40,460 nucleotides of DNA from Paludibacter sp. (GCA_017882285.1 JADGPS010000024.1:1-40460), one strand, 5' to 3'; counted from the first letter of the stretch, positions 8,783 through 17,227 are shown. A program made the numbers and translations. The notes: generated by a model not told the origin, from the letters alone.

Positions 8783-9967
8783 TTATTTTAGCATTTGACG
8801 AACTGTTTTCGCCATCATCCATTCCTCATCAGTATTTATTACTCGAACTATCACGCGACTATCATCCGTTGAAATAACGGGTGCATTTGCGTTATTCATT
8901 TTCTCATCAAGCTCAATTCCAAAGCATTGTAATCCTTCGCAAATGCGGGAGCGTATCTGCGGACTGTTTTCGCCAATGCCCCCTGCAAAAACCACAATAT
9001 CTAATCCGCCGAGCACTGCAACAAAAGCGCCTACCCACTTTTTGGCCTGATAGCAAAATAAATCCACTGCTTCGGCTGCCCTATAATCAGTAGTTTCCTG
9101 CTCCAGCAAATCATGCATATCGGAACTAATTTCGGAAACGCCAAGAAGACCAGAATCATGGTTGATTAAATGATTGAACTGTTTAGAGTTTAGGTTTTCC
9201 GAGTTCATCATATACCAAGCTACACCCGGATCCAAGTCACCGGGACGTGAACCCATTATTAAACCACCCGCCGGTGTAAAACCCATGCTGGTGTCTATAC
9301 TTTTGCCTTCGCTTACAGCAGCCATACTTGCTCCATTTCCCAAATGAGCCAATATCACCCGACCATGAGCAGCTTTAGAACCTTCAATTCGTGTCAATTC
9401 TTCCATTAAATAAGAATAGGAAATACCATGAAAACCATATCGTTGTATTCCTTTCGTATCAAAACGGCGAGGAATGGGAAGCAATTTTGCTACCCGGGGC
9501 ATGGTGGTGTGAAATGCGGTGTCAAAACAAGCTACTTGCTTCAATTTTGGATAATGCTGAAGGAAAGTTTCAATTAATTCAATCTCATTCGGTAGATGAT
9601 CGGGATCATACGGAATAATCTGACGAAGTTCATCCAATAATTCCGGTGTGATGCGTTCTGATTTGGTGTGGTGCATTCCATGAACAATCCGATGAGCCAC
9701 AGCCTTTACCGAAGCGAATTCGACTTGGTTTTCGAGCCAATTCATCAGATAAGTCGAAGCCATCTTGTTATCGGAAGCATGTATCGGAAGTGTATTTTTC
9801 TGATTTTCGCCCTCGACATTGTATGTCAATGTGGAATCTGTTAACCCAATTCGATCAATTTTACCATGAAATAAGTGTGTAAGAGTTTTATTAGCTGTAT
9901 ATAGTGCAAACTTGATGGTGGACGAACCACCGTTTATAATTAATATGCAAGCTTTATCAATTTTCAT
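8783..9967 (-). CDS. ackA: Acetate kinase
   Basis: A complete 394-residue acetate kinase of the ASKHA fold. ILIINGGSSTIKFALY (residues 8-23) is the N-terminal phosphate motif, FDTAFHTTMP and RYGFHGISYSYL form the substrate region, and GRVILAHLGNGASMAAVSEGKSIDTSMGFTP is the second signature. VFAGGIGENSPQIR follows near residue 325. It converts acetyl phosphate plus ADP to acetate and ATP. It lies directly upstream of phosphoketolase and 15 bp after the HAD hydrolase, in one operon, so it is most likely the energy-conserving step of the phosphoketolase route. The usual partner pta is absent from the window. Confidence 0.96.
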   Translation of the reverse strand: MKIDKACILIINGGSSTIKFALYTANKTLTHLFHGKIDRIGLTDSTLTYNVEGENQKNTLPIHASDNKMASTYLMNWLENQVEFASVKAVAHRIVHGMHHTKSERITPELLDELRQIIPYDPDHLPNEIELIETFLQHYPKLKQVACFDTAFHTTMPRVAKLLPIPRRFDTKGIQRYGFHGISYSYLMEELTRIEGSKAAHGRVILAHLGNGASMAAVSEGKSIDTSMGFTPAGGLIMGSRPGDLDPGVAWYMMNSENLNSKQFNHLINHDSGLLGVSEISSDMHDLLEQETTDYRAAEAVDLFCYQAKKWVGAFVAVLGGLDIVVFAGGIGENSPQIRSRICEGLQCFGIELDEKMNNANAPVISTDDSRVIVRVINTDEEWMMAKTVRQMLK

Positions 9968-9982
9968 TACTGCTTTTCATTT

Positions 9983-10606
9983 TTATTCCGTCGATAGTCC
10001 GCATGAGGCTAACTCAGCTAAAGTAGAGGCATAATCCAGATGGGTAATGCTTCTGATTCCCATGTCTCGGGCAATATCAATAAACATCTGCGTATCATCG
10101 ATATACAATACATTTTCGGGCAATACATGAGCGATGTCCAACGCCAGCCGAAAAATATCCGCATCGGGTTTCCGAATATGAACGAAACAGGAGGAAATGA
10201 AGAAATCGACAAACTTATTCAACTGAAATTTATTTATCCGATATTCATTTAACTCCCGTGCTTCGTTGTTGATCACCGCTATTTTTAAATGATACTTTTC
10301 TTTCAACCGCCGCATTAATTCAATCATATTTTGGTCGGGAGTGGTTTGAGCAAACATAAATTCACGAAAAATTTCAGGAGTAAAAGGACGTTCTTTGTAG
10401 AATATTATCCTATTGAGGTAGTCACTCAACGAGAGTTTTCCCTCTTCAAAAGTAGCCATAACCAGTTTGTGCCGACTTTGCATTTCGTCATAATTTAAAT
10501 TAAATGCTTTAGCAGCAGCTATGCGTGATACATGTCCCCATCCATTAGTAAGCAACACATCACCAATATCTAAAAATAAAGTTGTAATTAAATTTGAATT
10601 ACCCAT
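9983..10606 (-). CDS. HAD-family hydrolase, subclass IA-like
   Basis: A 207-residue HAD protein. Motif I is LFLDIGDVLLTNG (residues 11-23) with the nucleophilic Asp in DIGDV. A helical cap follows, then motif II 'AVINNEARELNEYR', the conserved Lys in HIRKPDADIF and motif IV YIDDTQMFIDIARDMG. It resembles haloacid dehalogenase-like sugar-phosphate phosphatases. The substrate cannot be assigned. The placement between transaldolase (24 bp) and acetate kinase (15 bp) suggests a phosphosugar of the same pathway, or removal of a toxic side product. It is cytosolic, complete, and probably co-transcribed with its neighbours. Confidence 0.85.
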   Translation of the reverse strand: MGNSNLITTLFLDIGDVLLTNGWGHVSRIAAAKAFNLNYDEMQSRHKLVMATFEEGKLSLSDYLNRIIFYKERPFTPEIFREFMFAQTTPDQNMIELMRRLKEKYHLKIAVINNEARELNEYRINKFQLNKFVDFFISSCFVHIRKPDADIFRLALDIAHVLPENVLYIDDTQMFIDIARDMGIRSITHLDYASTLAELASCGLSTE

Positions 10607-10630
10607 TTTAATATAGTATTTGCAGCCTAA

Positions 10631-11740
10631 TCAGACTGACGATTTCTTAATTAAAGTCTTAATTAATAGATCATACGATGCGATGAATTTTTGGACACCG
10701 TCATCTTCCAGTTTATTGGTGATTTCATTAAAATTAATGCCAACTTCAGATAATTCGGATAAAACCCATGAAGCTAATTCTATATTCTCTTTTAATAAGG
10801 ACACAGGCTCACCGTGGTCGCGATAAGCTTCGAGTGTTTTAAGCGGAATAGTATTGACTGTATTTGGTCCGATAAGTGCTTCTACATATTTAATATCACT
10901 ATAACCGGGATTTTTAGGACTTGTACTTGCCCAGAGAAGCCTTTGGGGTAAGGCTCCAAGCTTAGCGAACTCTTCACTTTCAAATATTTCCTGATAAATT
11001 TTATACGCCACTTTTGCGCTCGATATGGCAACTTGCCCGCGTATCTTTGTTGCAAAATGCGCTTGTTCACCTCCCAGAGCAACAAAATCCGCTTCTTTAG
11101 GATCAATTACAGCATCAATGCGACTTAAAAAGAAACTGGCTACCGATGCAATTTTGTCTACTGGTTTGCCTTGATTTATTCGATCCGTGATACCGGCAAT
11201 ATATGCTTCAGCTACCTCCCGGTATCGCTTTAATGCAAACAGCAAGGTAACATTCACATTAATTCCTTCGCTAATAAGTTGCCGTATGGCTGGCAGACCT
11301 TCTTTAGTTGCCGGAACTTTAATGAGGACATTGGGTCTGTTTAGTGCCGCCCACAATCGACGAGCTTCTTTAATGGTTCCATCGGTGTCATGTGCCAGAT
11401 GTGGGTTAACCTCCAGACTCACAAATCCATCTTTCCCATCGGTTTTTTCATATATTGTTTTGAACTCATCGGCTGCATTCTGTACATCGCGCAGACATAT
11501 CGTTTCATAAATCAGTTGAATGTTCTTCTCTTTGAGGGCTATTTCGCTAATGTCTTTATCGTATATATGGCTTTCAGCAATCGCTTTTTCAAAGATGGAT
11601 GGGTTTGAGGTCATTCCGCGTAATCCATCTTCCTTAATCAACAGTTTCAATTTGCCGCTCGTAATCAAATCGCATCGAATATAATCGAGCCAGATTGACT
11701 GACCCAAAGCTTCTAATTTTTTTAAAGGATTTTCTTCCAT
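10631..11740 (-). CDS. tal: Transaldolase
   Basis: A 369-residue transaldolase of the longer bacterial class, also seen as the N-terminal half of transaldolase/glucose-6-phosphate isomerase fusions. GMTSNPSIFEKAI (about residues 41-53) is the first signature. FVSLEVNPHLAHDT, NVLIKVPATKEGLPAIRQLI (with the Schiff-base Lys) and NVNVTLLFALKRYREVAEAY follow. Near the end, LWASTSPKNPGYSDIKYVEA and GPNTVNTIPLKTLEAY are also family-typical. It moves a dihydroxyacetone unit between sugar phosphates and links fructose 6-phosphate with the pentose pool. No isomerase fusion is present. It follows the second universal stress protein gene by 77 bp without a visible terminator and is the first enzyme gene of the operon. 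Confidence 0.95.
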   Translation of the reverse strand: MEENPLKKLEALGQSIWLDYIRCDLITSGKLKLLIKEDGLRGMTSNPSIFEKAIAESHIYDKDISEIALKEKNIQLIYETICLRDVQNAADEFKTIYEKTDGKDGFVSLEVNPHLAHDTDGTIKEARRLWAALNRPNVLIKVPATKEGLPAIRQLISEGINVNVTLLFALKRYREVAEAYIAGITDRINQGKPVDKIASVASFFLSRIDAVIDPKEADFVALGGEQAHFATKIRGQVAISSAKVAYKIYQEIFESEEFAKLGALPQRLLWASTSPKNPGYSDIKYVEALIGPNTVNTIPLKTLEAYRDHGEPVSLLKENIELASWVLSELSEVGINFNEITNKLEDDGVQKFIASYDLLIKTLIKKSSV

Positions 11741-11817
11741 TATATTTCCTTTTTATGTTTTTAATACGAAAACGCACGTTACGTTCCTGTTGTAAAGTCC
11801 TTATTTTGAGAATAGAA

Positions 11818-12273
11818 TCAGTTTTGTTTTTTTGTTGGAATGATAAAAAGTGGCAAAGTGGTACTCTTTAATACGTCTTCCGCTTCACTTCCCATGATGA
11901 TATTTTCCAGCCATTTCCGGCTATGTGAGCCCATAACAATAATATCCACATTCAGTTCTTTAGCCGTTTCCAGAATCGTTTTAGCAATTTCTCCTACTTT
12001 TATAATGGTTTTAATTGATTCGTTTTCAAGGTGTTTCTTTGTTTTATTAAGAAATTTTTGAGTTGAATCTTCTAAATTGCCAATAAAATCAACCCGCAAT
12101 TCACGCATATAAGAATATTCGGAATAATAAACCGGTTGTTCGGAAATTACATGCAACAATATCGTTTCAGCATTCATGGCCTGTGCCATCGAGAAACCTT
12201 GTTCTGCTACTTTTTGTGATGTTTCATCATAATCAATCGCAATCAATACTTTCTTAATTTTGTTCGTTTTCAT
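11818..12273 (-). CDS. Universal stress protein, UspA family (copy 2)
   Basis: A 151-residue single-domain Usp protein, clearly paralogous to the one at 2315 (shared IKKVLIAIDYDE-type start and a nearly identical VMGSHSRKWLENIIMGSEAE end). As in its paralog, the ATP loop has Ser in place of the second Gly. It lies immediately upstream of the transaldolase-to-GH130 gene run, with no obvious terminator in the 77-bp gap, so it could lead the operon. Its upstream region carries the same 21-bp-spaced repeat pair as copy 1, so the metabolic cluster may be under the same stress or anaerobic control. Confidence 0.92.
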   Translation of the reverse strand: MKTNKIKKVLIAIDYDETSQKVAEQGFSMAQAMNAETILLHVISEQPVYYSEYSYMRELRVDFIGNLEDSTQKFLNKTKKHLENESIKTIIKVGEIAKTILETAKELNVDIIVMGSHSRKWLENIIMGSEAEDVLKSTTLPLFIIPTKKQN

Positions 12274-12400
12274 GTTCGTTGGATATTTAAATTATAACTA
12301 ATTTCAATTTGTATTTTGTAGAAATAGTACTGTAAACATTGTTTTCAAAAAAGGCATTTACCTCATTAAGCAAAGAACAATACTTTCAGCCTGAATTGTA

Positions 12401-12431
12401 TTACATAATTTTTGGAGATTGTTGCATGATT
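12401..12431 (-). promoter_or_regulatory. 21-bp-spaced direct repeat upstream of uspA copy 2
   Basis: TTACATAATT (12401-12410) and TTGCATGATT (12422-12431, followed by CACACATTC) start 21 bp apart, 128-158 bp upstream of the Usp start. This is the third instance in the window with the same spacing and orientation. A perfect dyad ATTGCAT-AA-ATGCAAT lies about 55 bp further upstream (12486-12501) and may be a second site. Confidence 0.55.
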
Positions 12432-12439
12432 CACACATT

Positions 12440-12815
12440 CTAAAAGACAAAATATTGCCCTGAAGGTTTTGCTACAGATTGAGAGATTGCATAAATGCAA
12501 TCAACTTTTGGCAAATTGGGAATCAAAGATTGGAGTTTTGTCGGAAAGTGGGGAAGTTGGGAAACTGGATATTTGCCGTATGATTTTCAATCGACCTTTT
12601 CTACGCTCGGCAGAGCTCGAATAAATTCTACTCTGCGCTCACTTATGCAAATATTGTGACAGAAAAAAACAACAGCAGGGTTGATTGTGCGGAAGCCGAC
12701 AAAAAGACCGTGCAAGCCCAGAGGTACGATGGGCGGGGATTTTTGGCGGCTGGGGATTTGCCCTGCGGAGCTGCCCGTAATTATCTTTCAGGCTTGTCTG
12801 ACCGCTTTCTGTATA
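12440..12815. other. Gene-poor junction with a GC-rich patch
   Basis: No believable gene lies between the Usp upstream region and the arsenic cluster terminator. The first part (to about 12655) is AT-rich non-coding DNA. The segment at about 12665-12805 is visibly richer in G and C than anything around it. Both strands have frames there, but without start context or recognisable domains. The sequence CGGAAAGTGGGGAA at 12542-12555 recurs at 21554-21567 on the far side of the arsenic cluster. I read this as the scar or edge of a mobile segment. Confidence 0.4.
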
Positions 12816-12820
12816 AAACA

Positions 12821-12853
12821 AAAACAGACCAATTCATTGAATTGATCTGTTTT
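12821..12853 (-). terminator. Hairpin terminator after the ACR3 gene
   Basis: AAAACAGA and TCTGTTTT form the outer arms, with AATTCA/TGAATT inside, so the element is an almost perfect inverted repeat ending in T-rich sequence on both strands. It lies about 20 bp beyond the stop of the arsenite transporter, the last gene of the arsenic cluster. Confidence 0.75.
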
Positions 12854-12874
12854 AAGTATAAATATAGTGTGTTC

Positions 12875-13909
12875 TTAAAACATTTTCTTTTTGAACCAAA
12901 ACGCCACATTTACCAATCCAATCATTACCGGAACTTCCACTAACGGACCAATGACAGCTGTAAACGCTTCACCGGAATTGATACCGAAAATAGCAATGGC
13001 AACAGCAATAGCCAATTCAAAATTGTTACTGGCAGCTGTGAATGATAATGTAGTTGATTGTTCGTAAGTTGCACCTGCTTTTTTGCTCATAAAGAACGAA
13101 AATACAAACATAACCACAAAATAAATAACTAACGGAATGGCAATGCGCAAAACGTCCATTGGGATTTTTACAATGTATTCGCCTTTGAGCGAGAACATGA
13201 CAATGATTGTAAACAGTAAGGCAATGAGCGTTAGTGGTGAGATTTTAGGAACAAACTTAGTTTCGTACCATTGAACGCTTTTCACGCGGGTAAGAATGAA
13301 ACGGGTAAGAAAACCTGCAATCATTGGAATTCCCAAATATATAAATACACTTTTTGCAATGGCACTCATAGTAATTTTTGAAACCGAATCATTTACCGGA
13401 AGACCAAACCAACCGGGTAAAACGGCAATAAAAAACCAAGCGTAAACTGAGAAAAGTAAAACCTGAAAAATGGAGTTGAACGCTACTAATCCGGCAGCAT
13501 ATTGACGGTCACCCTTTGCTAAATCATTCCATACAATGACCATTGCAATACATCGGGCTAATCCAATGAGGATAAGACCATACATATAATCAATGTTGAA
13601 TTGGAGAAAGATTATGGCAAGTAAAAACATCAATACGGGTCCGATAATCCAATTCTGAACTAATGACAAACCAAGTATTTTGGTGTTTTTGAATACGTCG
13701 CCCAATTCTTCATATTTGACTTTTGCCAAAGGTGGGTACATCATAATGATTAAACCAATGGCAATTGGAATATTTGTTGTTCCCACTGAGAAGTTGTTCC
13801 AAAATGCAGCAACATTGGGGCTATACCAACCTGCAAAAACGCCAATGAACATGGCTATGAAAATCCACAGAGTCAGATAACGGTCAAGAAATTTCAATCT
13901 TGTTTTCAT
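12875..13909 (-). CDS. arsB: Arsenite efflux transporter, ACR3 family
   Basis: A 344-residue polytopic inner-membrane protein with about ten hydrophobic segments. It has the ACR3 signature [17 protein letters not shown] near residues 117-133, which includes the essential transmembrane Cys, and [16 protein letters not shown] early on. ACR3 proteins export arsenite, driven by the proton motive force. In this cluster ArsA and ArsD are present, so it may couple to the ArsA ATPase. Its ATG overlaps the arsC stop by four bases (ATGA), so translation is coupled. It is the last gene of the cluster and is followed by a hairpin terminator. The symbol follows common usage; the family is ACR3, not the E. 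coli ArsB family. Confidence 0.93.
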   Translation of the reverse strand: MKTRLKFLDRYLTLWIFIAMFIGVFAGWYSPNVAAFWNNFSVGTTNIPIAIGLIIMMYPPLAKVKYEELGDVFKNTKILGLSLVQNWIIGPVLMFLLAIIFLQFNIDYMYGLILIGLARCIAMVIVWNDLAKGDRQYAAGLVAFNSIFQVLLFSVYAWFFIAVLPGWFGLPVNDSVSKITMSAIAKSVFIYLGIPMIAGFLTRFILTRVKSVQWYETKFVPKISPLTLIALLFTIIVMFSLKGEYIVKIPMDVLRIAIPLVIYFVVMFVFSFFMSKKAGATYEQSTTLSFTAASNNFELAIAVAIAIFGINSGEAFTAVIGPLVEVPVMIGLVNVAFWFKKKMF

Positions 13910-14331
13910 AGTTGTGGCTTAATCTGTTCGATATAAAGTTTATAAAAACCGTCTTTGATTTCGTCGCGAACACGGATAAATTCGCTCCAGATAAATTCTT
14001 CTGTTCCTTCGGCGTGACTTGGGTCGTCGAAACCCATGTGTAAGCGGTGTTTTACTTTGCCAAAGAATGCAGGACATTCTTCGTTTGCACCACCGCAAAC
14101 AGTGATTACATAATCCCATTCATCTTTCAGGTATTTATCTACTGAGTCGGAAGTATGTTGACTAATGTCTATTCCGGCATCTTTCATAGCAGCAACAGCT
14201 TTTTCGTTGAGTTTGCCCGAAGCTTGCGTTCCTGCCGAACAAACGGTAATGTTTTTATCGAACGATTGTAAAAAGCCATGTGCCATTTGACTGCGGCAAG
14301 AGTTTCCTGTACAGAGAATTAAAATTTTCAT
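13906..14331 (-). CDS. arsC: Arsenate reductase, thioredoxin-coupled type
   Basis: A 141-residue low-molecular-weight phosphatase-fold enzyme. The P-loop [13 protein letters not shown] starts at Cys7, and [13 protein letters not shown] supplies two cysteines seven residues apart. That matches the three-Cys relay of the pI258-type, thioredoxin-linked arsenate reductases. It reduces arsenate to arsenite for export by ACR3. I chose the ATG at 14331 because the conserved [14 protein letters not shown] start lies there; the longer frame from 14388 would overlap the HesB-like gene and adds a non-conserved hydrophobic tail. It is cytosolic and overlaps the ACR3 gene by four bases. Confidence 0.94.
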   Translation of the reverse strand: MKILILCTGNSCRSQMAHGFLQSFDKNITVCSAGTQASGKLNEKAVAAMKDAGIDISQHTSDSVDKYLKDEWDYVITVCGGANEECPAFFGKVKHRLHMGFDDPSHAEGTEEFIWSEFIRVRDEIKDGFYKLYIEQIKPQL

Positions 14332-14375
14332 AAATTGTTGATTTGATAATTTGAAAATGAAAATAAGTTGAAAAA

Positions 14376-14666
14376 TTAACCACAACAACTGCTGCCACTT
14401 TTTTGTAATCCTGCTAAACGAAAACCGTTTGAGCCAATTTCTATGGTAACGTCTGCCAATTGCGAAATTAAATCATTGGCAATGAAAAATTCAATATCCT
14501 GAATGGATAGGACTGTTTCGTTAGAACCAACATGTTGTGCAATATCCATTTGGATAGATGGACCACAGCATCCTGCTGTGCTAAAAATATGGATGCCTGC
14601 ATCCGGTTTGTCGAATTCAGCAATGATTTTTTTTAATTCAATAGCTGCCTGATCGGTAATGTTCAT
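14376..14666 (-). CDS. HesB/IscA-like small Cys protein of the ars operon
   Basis: A 96-residue protein resembling the HesB/IscA-like fold: ITDQAAIELKKIIAEF at the start, a middle FSTAGCCGPSIQMDI with a Cys pair, and an end GSSCCG with a second Cys pair. True IscA proteins carry one central Cys and a C-terminal CxC, so this is a divergent relative, of a kind seen beside arsenic genes. It may hold an Fe-S cluster or bind arsenite through its vicinal Cys pairs; both are inference. It lies between arsA (21 bp) and arsC, clearly in the same operon. It is cytosolic. Confidence 0.75.
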   Translation of the reverse strand: MNITDQAAIELKKIIAEFDKPDAGIHIFSTAGCCGPSIQMDIAQHVGSNETVLSIQDIEFFIANDLISQLADVTIEIGSNGFRLAGLQKSGSSCCG

Positions 14667-14687
14667 ATTATTTTGTATTTAAACTGT

Positions 14688-16481
14688 TTACTTATTGAAA
14701 ATTTTATCCGAAAGTGCTTTTACCTTGTCAATTCCCACAATTTCGGATGATTGAAGTGGAATGGCAAACAAGGGTTTTGACTCATACAATTCTTTTGCTT
14801 GTTGCAAATAGTGTTGTTGCAATTTCCAACGTTCCAACGAGAAATTGTCGGGGCAATCTTCTTTGTTTAAAATGTTATTTAAAAATACGCCTTGAGATTG
14901 AATGCCAACACGTTCCAAATCTTTCATAGCCCTGAAACTTTCGTGTAATGGTGTAAATTCGGGATAGGCTACCAACAAAAAGCTTGCTTCATCCGGGTTT
15001 TTCAATCGCAGAATCAATGCTTCAATTTTAGTGTTTTCGGTACTTATTTCATTTGTTGCATTTCCCTTCATATCCATTTGCTTTTTGTATTCAAATGGTA
15101 ACTCCAAAAGTCGTAACGTGTGTCCGGTTGGTGCTGTATCTAAAACAAAATAATCCCATTCCGGTTCGTTTAGCAAATTGGCAAACTGCTCAAATATGGC
15201 GATTTCTTCTGTACAAGGTGATTCTAACTCTTCTTCCAACTGCGCAACAAGTTCATCGTTATAGCCGTTTGCTTTGGCATCGTTCAGTATTTTTGCGCGA
15301 TATTCTTCAACCGCTTCTTTTTGGTCGATATTCGCTGCCCAAAGATTCCCCGTCACCTTTACAGGAATATGATTAACCTCTGTTTCCAGCACCTGTCCGA
15401 TATGCGCTGCCGGGTCGGTAGTGAAGAGTAAGGTTTTTCCTTTTTCGGCTAATTTCATAGCAACAGCACAGGCTGTAACTGTTTTCCCCACGCCTCCTTT
15501 GCCTGTTAATATGGCTATGCGGCTATGATGTTTCTTTTCCAATAAATTGACAAGCACTTCGGGGGAAGTAAAATCATTGAAAAGTTTACTGTCAATGAAT
15601 TTACTCTGTATCGTTGCCTTTTTTTGCTCGAAAGCAATTTCGCCCAGTAAAGCAATATTTTCTACGCCTTTTACTTCCGACTGCTGCATAGGTACTTCGG
15701 AAGTAGCATCGGGAAAATAAGCTTGCAATTCAATGATATATTTTTTTTGATTTTCGGCAATCTTACCAAAAATTCCTTTAATGGAGTTGTTGTTTGGATA
15801 AACGCCATTTATAATCAGGTGAAAGTTGTGAATTCCCGTTTTTTCAAGTTCAGTACGAGCCCTAAGTGTTTCGTATACCGACGTTTTTTCGGGTCGGCTC
15901 ACCAAATAAACTTTGGTTTGGCTGGCATCCTGCATAACACTCACTGCATGAGCGTATTTTGCACGTGCTCCTTCAATCTGCGAAACAGGTCCAATACAGG
16001 TTTGTCCGTCCCCCTCCGAGCTTTTTTTAATATATTTATCCCATTCGTTGGGTAAAGTCATAAGCCTGAGTGTATGACCTGTTGGAGCCGTGTCGAATAC
16101 AATGAGGTCGTAGGTTTCATCTCCTAAAAAGTCGGTAAATTTATCGAACGTAGCGATCTCAACCGTGCAACCTCCGTTAAATTCCTCTTTAACCTGTGCC
16201 AGTTCCAGTTCGCCAAGAATAGCCGAAAGCGGTTCGAGCATTCGATCTTTGTAAGCGTCGGTAATGGCATCGGAATCCATTTGAGCTACAAATAGATTTG
16301 TTGAAACCTCTGTTGGTTCTACCGAAATTTTACGTTCAAAAATATCGCCTAAGTTACCGGCAGGATCTGTAGAGACTAATAAGGTTCGTTTGCCTTTGCG
16401 CGATTGATAAAGTGCTGTGGTAGCGGCCATAGTGGTTTTGCCCACGCCGCCTTTACCTGAAAAGAAAATATAGTGTGTCAT
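14688..16481 (-). CDS. arsA: Arsenical pump-driving ATPase ArsA
   Basis: A 597-residue two-domain ArsA. The first deviant Walker A, FSGKGGVGKTT, is at residues 8-17 and the second, LTGKGGVGKTV, at about 325. Each half has the matching DTAPTGHTLRL signature. The metalloid-site cysteines are in GGCTVEIATF and GQTCIGPVS in the first half and SPCTEEIAIF in the second. It binds arsenite delivered by ArsD and energises efflux through the membrane transporter. A 34-bp tandem duplication covers its start: the functional ATG is at 16481, and a decoy ATG at 16515 reads MTQYIFF and then leaves the frame. It lies between the thioredoxin-like gene and the HesB-like gene. Confidence 0.96.
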   Translation of the reverse strand: MTHYIFFSGKGGVGKTTMAATTALYQSRKGKRTLLVSTDPAGNLGDIFERKISVEPTEVSTNLFVAQMDSDAITDAYKDRMLEPLSAILGELELAQVKEEFNGGCTVEIATFDKFTDFLGDETYDLIVFDTAPTGHTLRLMTLPNEWDKYIKKSSEGDGQTCIGPVSQIEGARAKYAHAVSVMQDASQTKVYLVSRPEKTSVYETLRARTELEKTGIHNFHLIINGVYPNNNSIKGIFGKIAENQKKYIIELQAYFPDATSEVPMQQSEVKGVENIALLGEIAFEQKKATIQSKFIDSKLFNDFTSPEVLVNLLEKKHHSRIAILTGKGGVGKTVTACAVAMKLAEKGKTLLFTTDPAAHIGQVLETEVNHIPVKVTGNLWAANIDQKEAVEEYRAKILNDAKANGYNDELVAQLEEELESPCTEEIAIFEQFANLLNEPEWDYFVLDTAPTGHTLRLLELPFEYKKQMDMKGNATNEISTENTKIEALILRLKNPDEASFLLVAYPEFTPLHESFRAMKDLERVGIQSQGVFLNNILNKEDCPDNFSLERWKLQQHYLQQAKELYESKPLFAIPLQSSEIVGIDKVKALSDKIFNK

Positions 16482-16528
16482 TGTTGTAATTTTTAAAGAA
16501 AATATATTGTGTCATTGTTGTAATTTTT
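16461..16528. repeat. 34-bp tandem duplication over the arsA start
   Basis: 16461-16494 and 16495-16528 are two adjacent 34-bp copies that differ at one base. Each contains an ATG on the minus strand. The downstream copy is the true arsA start (16481). The upstream copy overlaps the stop of the preceding gene as ATGA (16512-16515). Because 34 is not a multiple of three, the upper start is out of frame with arsA. Confidence 0.9.
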
Positions 16529-16826
16529 GTTGTATCGCTCTTGTTACTTTCGATACATTAATTTTTTTGTCGGCATTGGCTATCTCGCCATCTACCAATA
16601 CAAAAGGAAAATTGATTTCGCCATTTTCCAATAACTCTGAGGCTTTTGGATTAGCAAACCATTGTTCGGACATAAATTCGATATGACTGAACGAAATGGC
16701 ATCCTGAAATTTAATTGTCAACTGCCTTTGAATCATTTCACCCACTTGTGTCCAGTTCGCTTTTCCGGAATCACAGGCAGCTTGTGGAATGGTGAAAAGT
16801 TCAACGATAATAACGTTTTGTTTCAT
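16512..16826 (-). CDS. Thioredoxin-fold-like small protein in ars operon
   Basis: A 104-residue cytosolic protein that I do not recognise as a named family. It opens VIIVELFTIPQAACDSGKANW, in which a strand leads to a Cys near residue 18, as in thioredoxin-like and ArsD-like folds. A helix, a second strand and FPFVLVDGEIANADKKINV follow; a Pro before a strand at that place resembles a cis-Pro loop. It stands between arsD and arsA, where a metallochaperone or redox helper would make sense. Its stop overlaps a decoy arsA start created by a tandem duplication. The ArsD-like or thioredoxin-like role is inference. Confidence 0.65.
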   Translation of the reverse strand: MKQNVIIVELFTIPQAACDSGKANWTQVGEMIQRQLTIKFQDAISFSHIEFMSEQWFANPKASELLENGEINFPFVLVDGEIANADKKINVSKVTRAIQQKLQQ

Positions 16827-16838
16827 CTTTAGTTCTGA

Positions 16839-16872
16839 CTGTTCTTTAAGTCCCCTTTAGGGGATTTAGGGG
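16839..16872. repeat. Dispersed CCCCTAAA-type repeat, copy 1
   Basis: This 34-bp sequence, containing the GTCCCCTTTAGGGGATTTAG core, is identical to 32165-32198. It ends directly beside the stop codon of arsD, just as the other copy sits two bases beyond the dnaK stop, in the same orientation. The CCCCTTTAGGGG core is a perfect palindrome. It looks like a member of an interspersed intergenic repeat family. Confidence 0.85.
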
Positions 16873-17217
16873 TTAGCTAAATATGCCCAATATTCTCGTG
16901 TCGGGTTTGATATTTTTCAACTCCGGTACAAGCTCTTTCAGCTCAACTATTGTTGGATAAGCTCCGCTTTTAATTATTTTATTATCGAGCAATGTCAATG
17001 GTAATTTGCCGGGACCATTGGCTTTTATAAAATCACGCACCACAGCGTTTTGTACAAAAACAAGCGGAGCTTGATTAATAGCGTAACGTTTTGTTTCCAC
17101 ACCCACTTTTTTCAGCAATTGAATGCTGTTTTGCAGTTCAATCAGTGCTTTGTCGGGTTCGGGACCACATACGCCGCTATCGCAGCACATGGAGGGCTCA
17201 AATATTTCAAGTTTCAT
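16873..17217 (-). CDS. arsD: Arsenite metallochaperone ArsD
   Basis: A 114-residue ArsD. The vicinal cysteines C11-C12 and C17 in SMCCDSGVCGPEPDK match the arsenite-binding set of characterised ArsD (C12, C13, C18). The thioredoxin-like body has FVQNAVVRDFIKANGPGKLPLTLLD and an end KLPLTLLDNKIIKSGAYPT typical of the family. It passes arsenite to ArsA and raises its ATPase activity. No C-terminal Cys pairs are present, as in many homologs. It is cytosolic, about 10 bp after the DUF1573 gene. A dispersed repeat follows its stop. Confidence 0.94.
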   Translation of the reverse strand: MKLEIFEPSMCCDSGVCGPEPDKALIELQNSIQLLKKVGVETKRYAINQAPLVFVQNAVVRDFIKANGPGKLPLTLLDNKIIKSGAYPTIVELKELVPELKNIKPDTRILGIFS

Positions 17218-17227
17218 CGTTTGTGAG

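Noticed and set aside
12656-12943. Plus- and minus-strand frames over the GC-rich patch as genes
   Set aside because: They run through the ACR3 terminator or lack start context and domains. The GC-rich patch itself is reported as non-coding.
13906-14388. Longer arsC start at 14388
   Set aside because: It would overlap the HesB-like gene and adds 19 hydrophobic residues before the conserved start at 14331.
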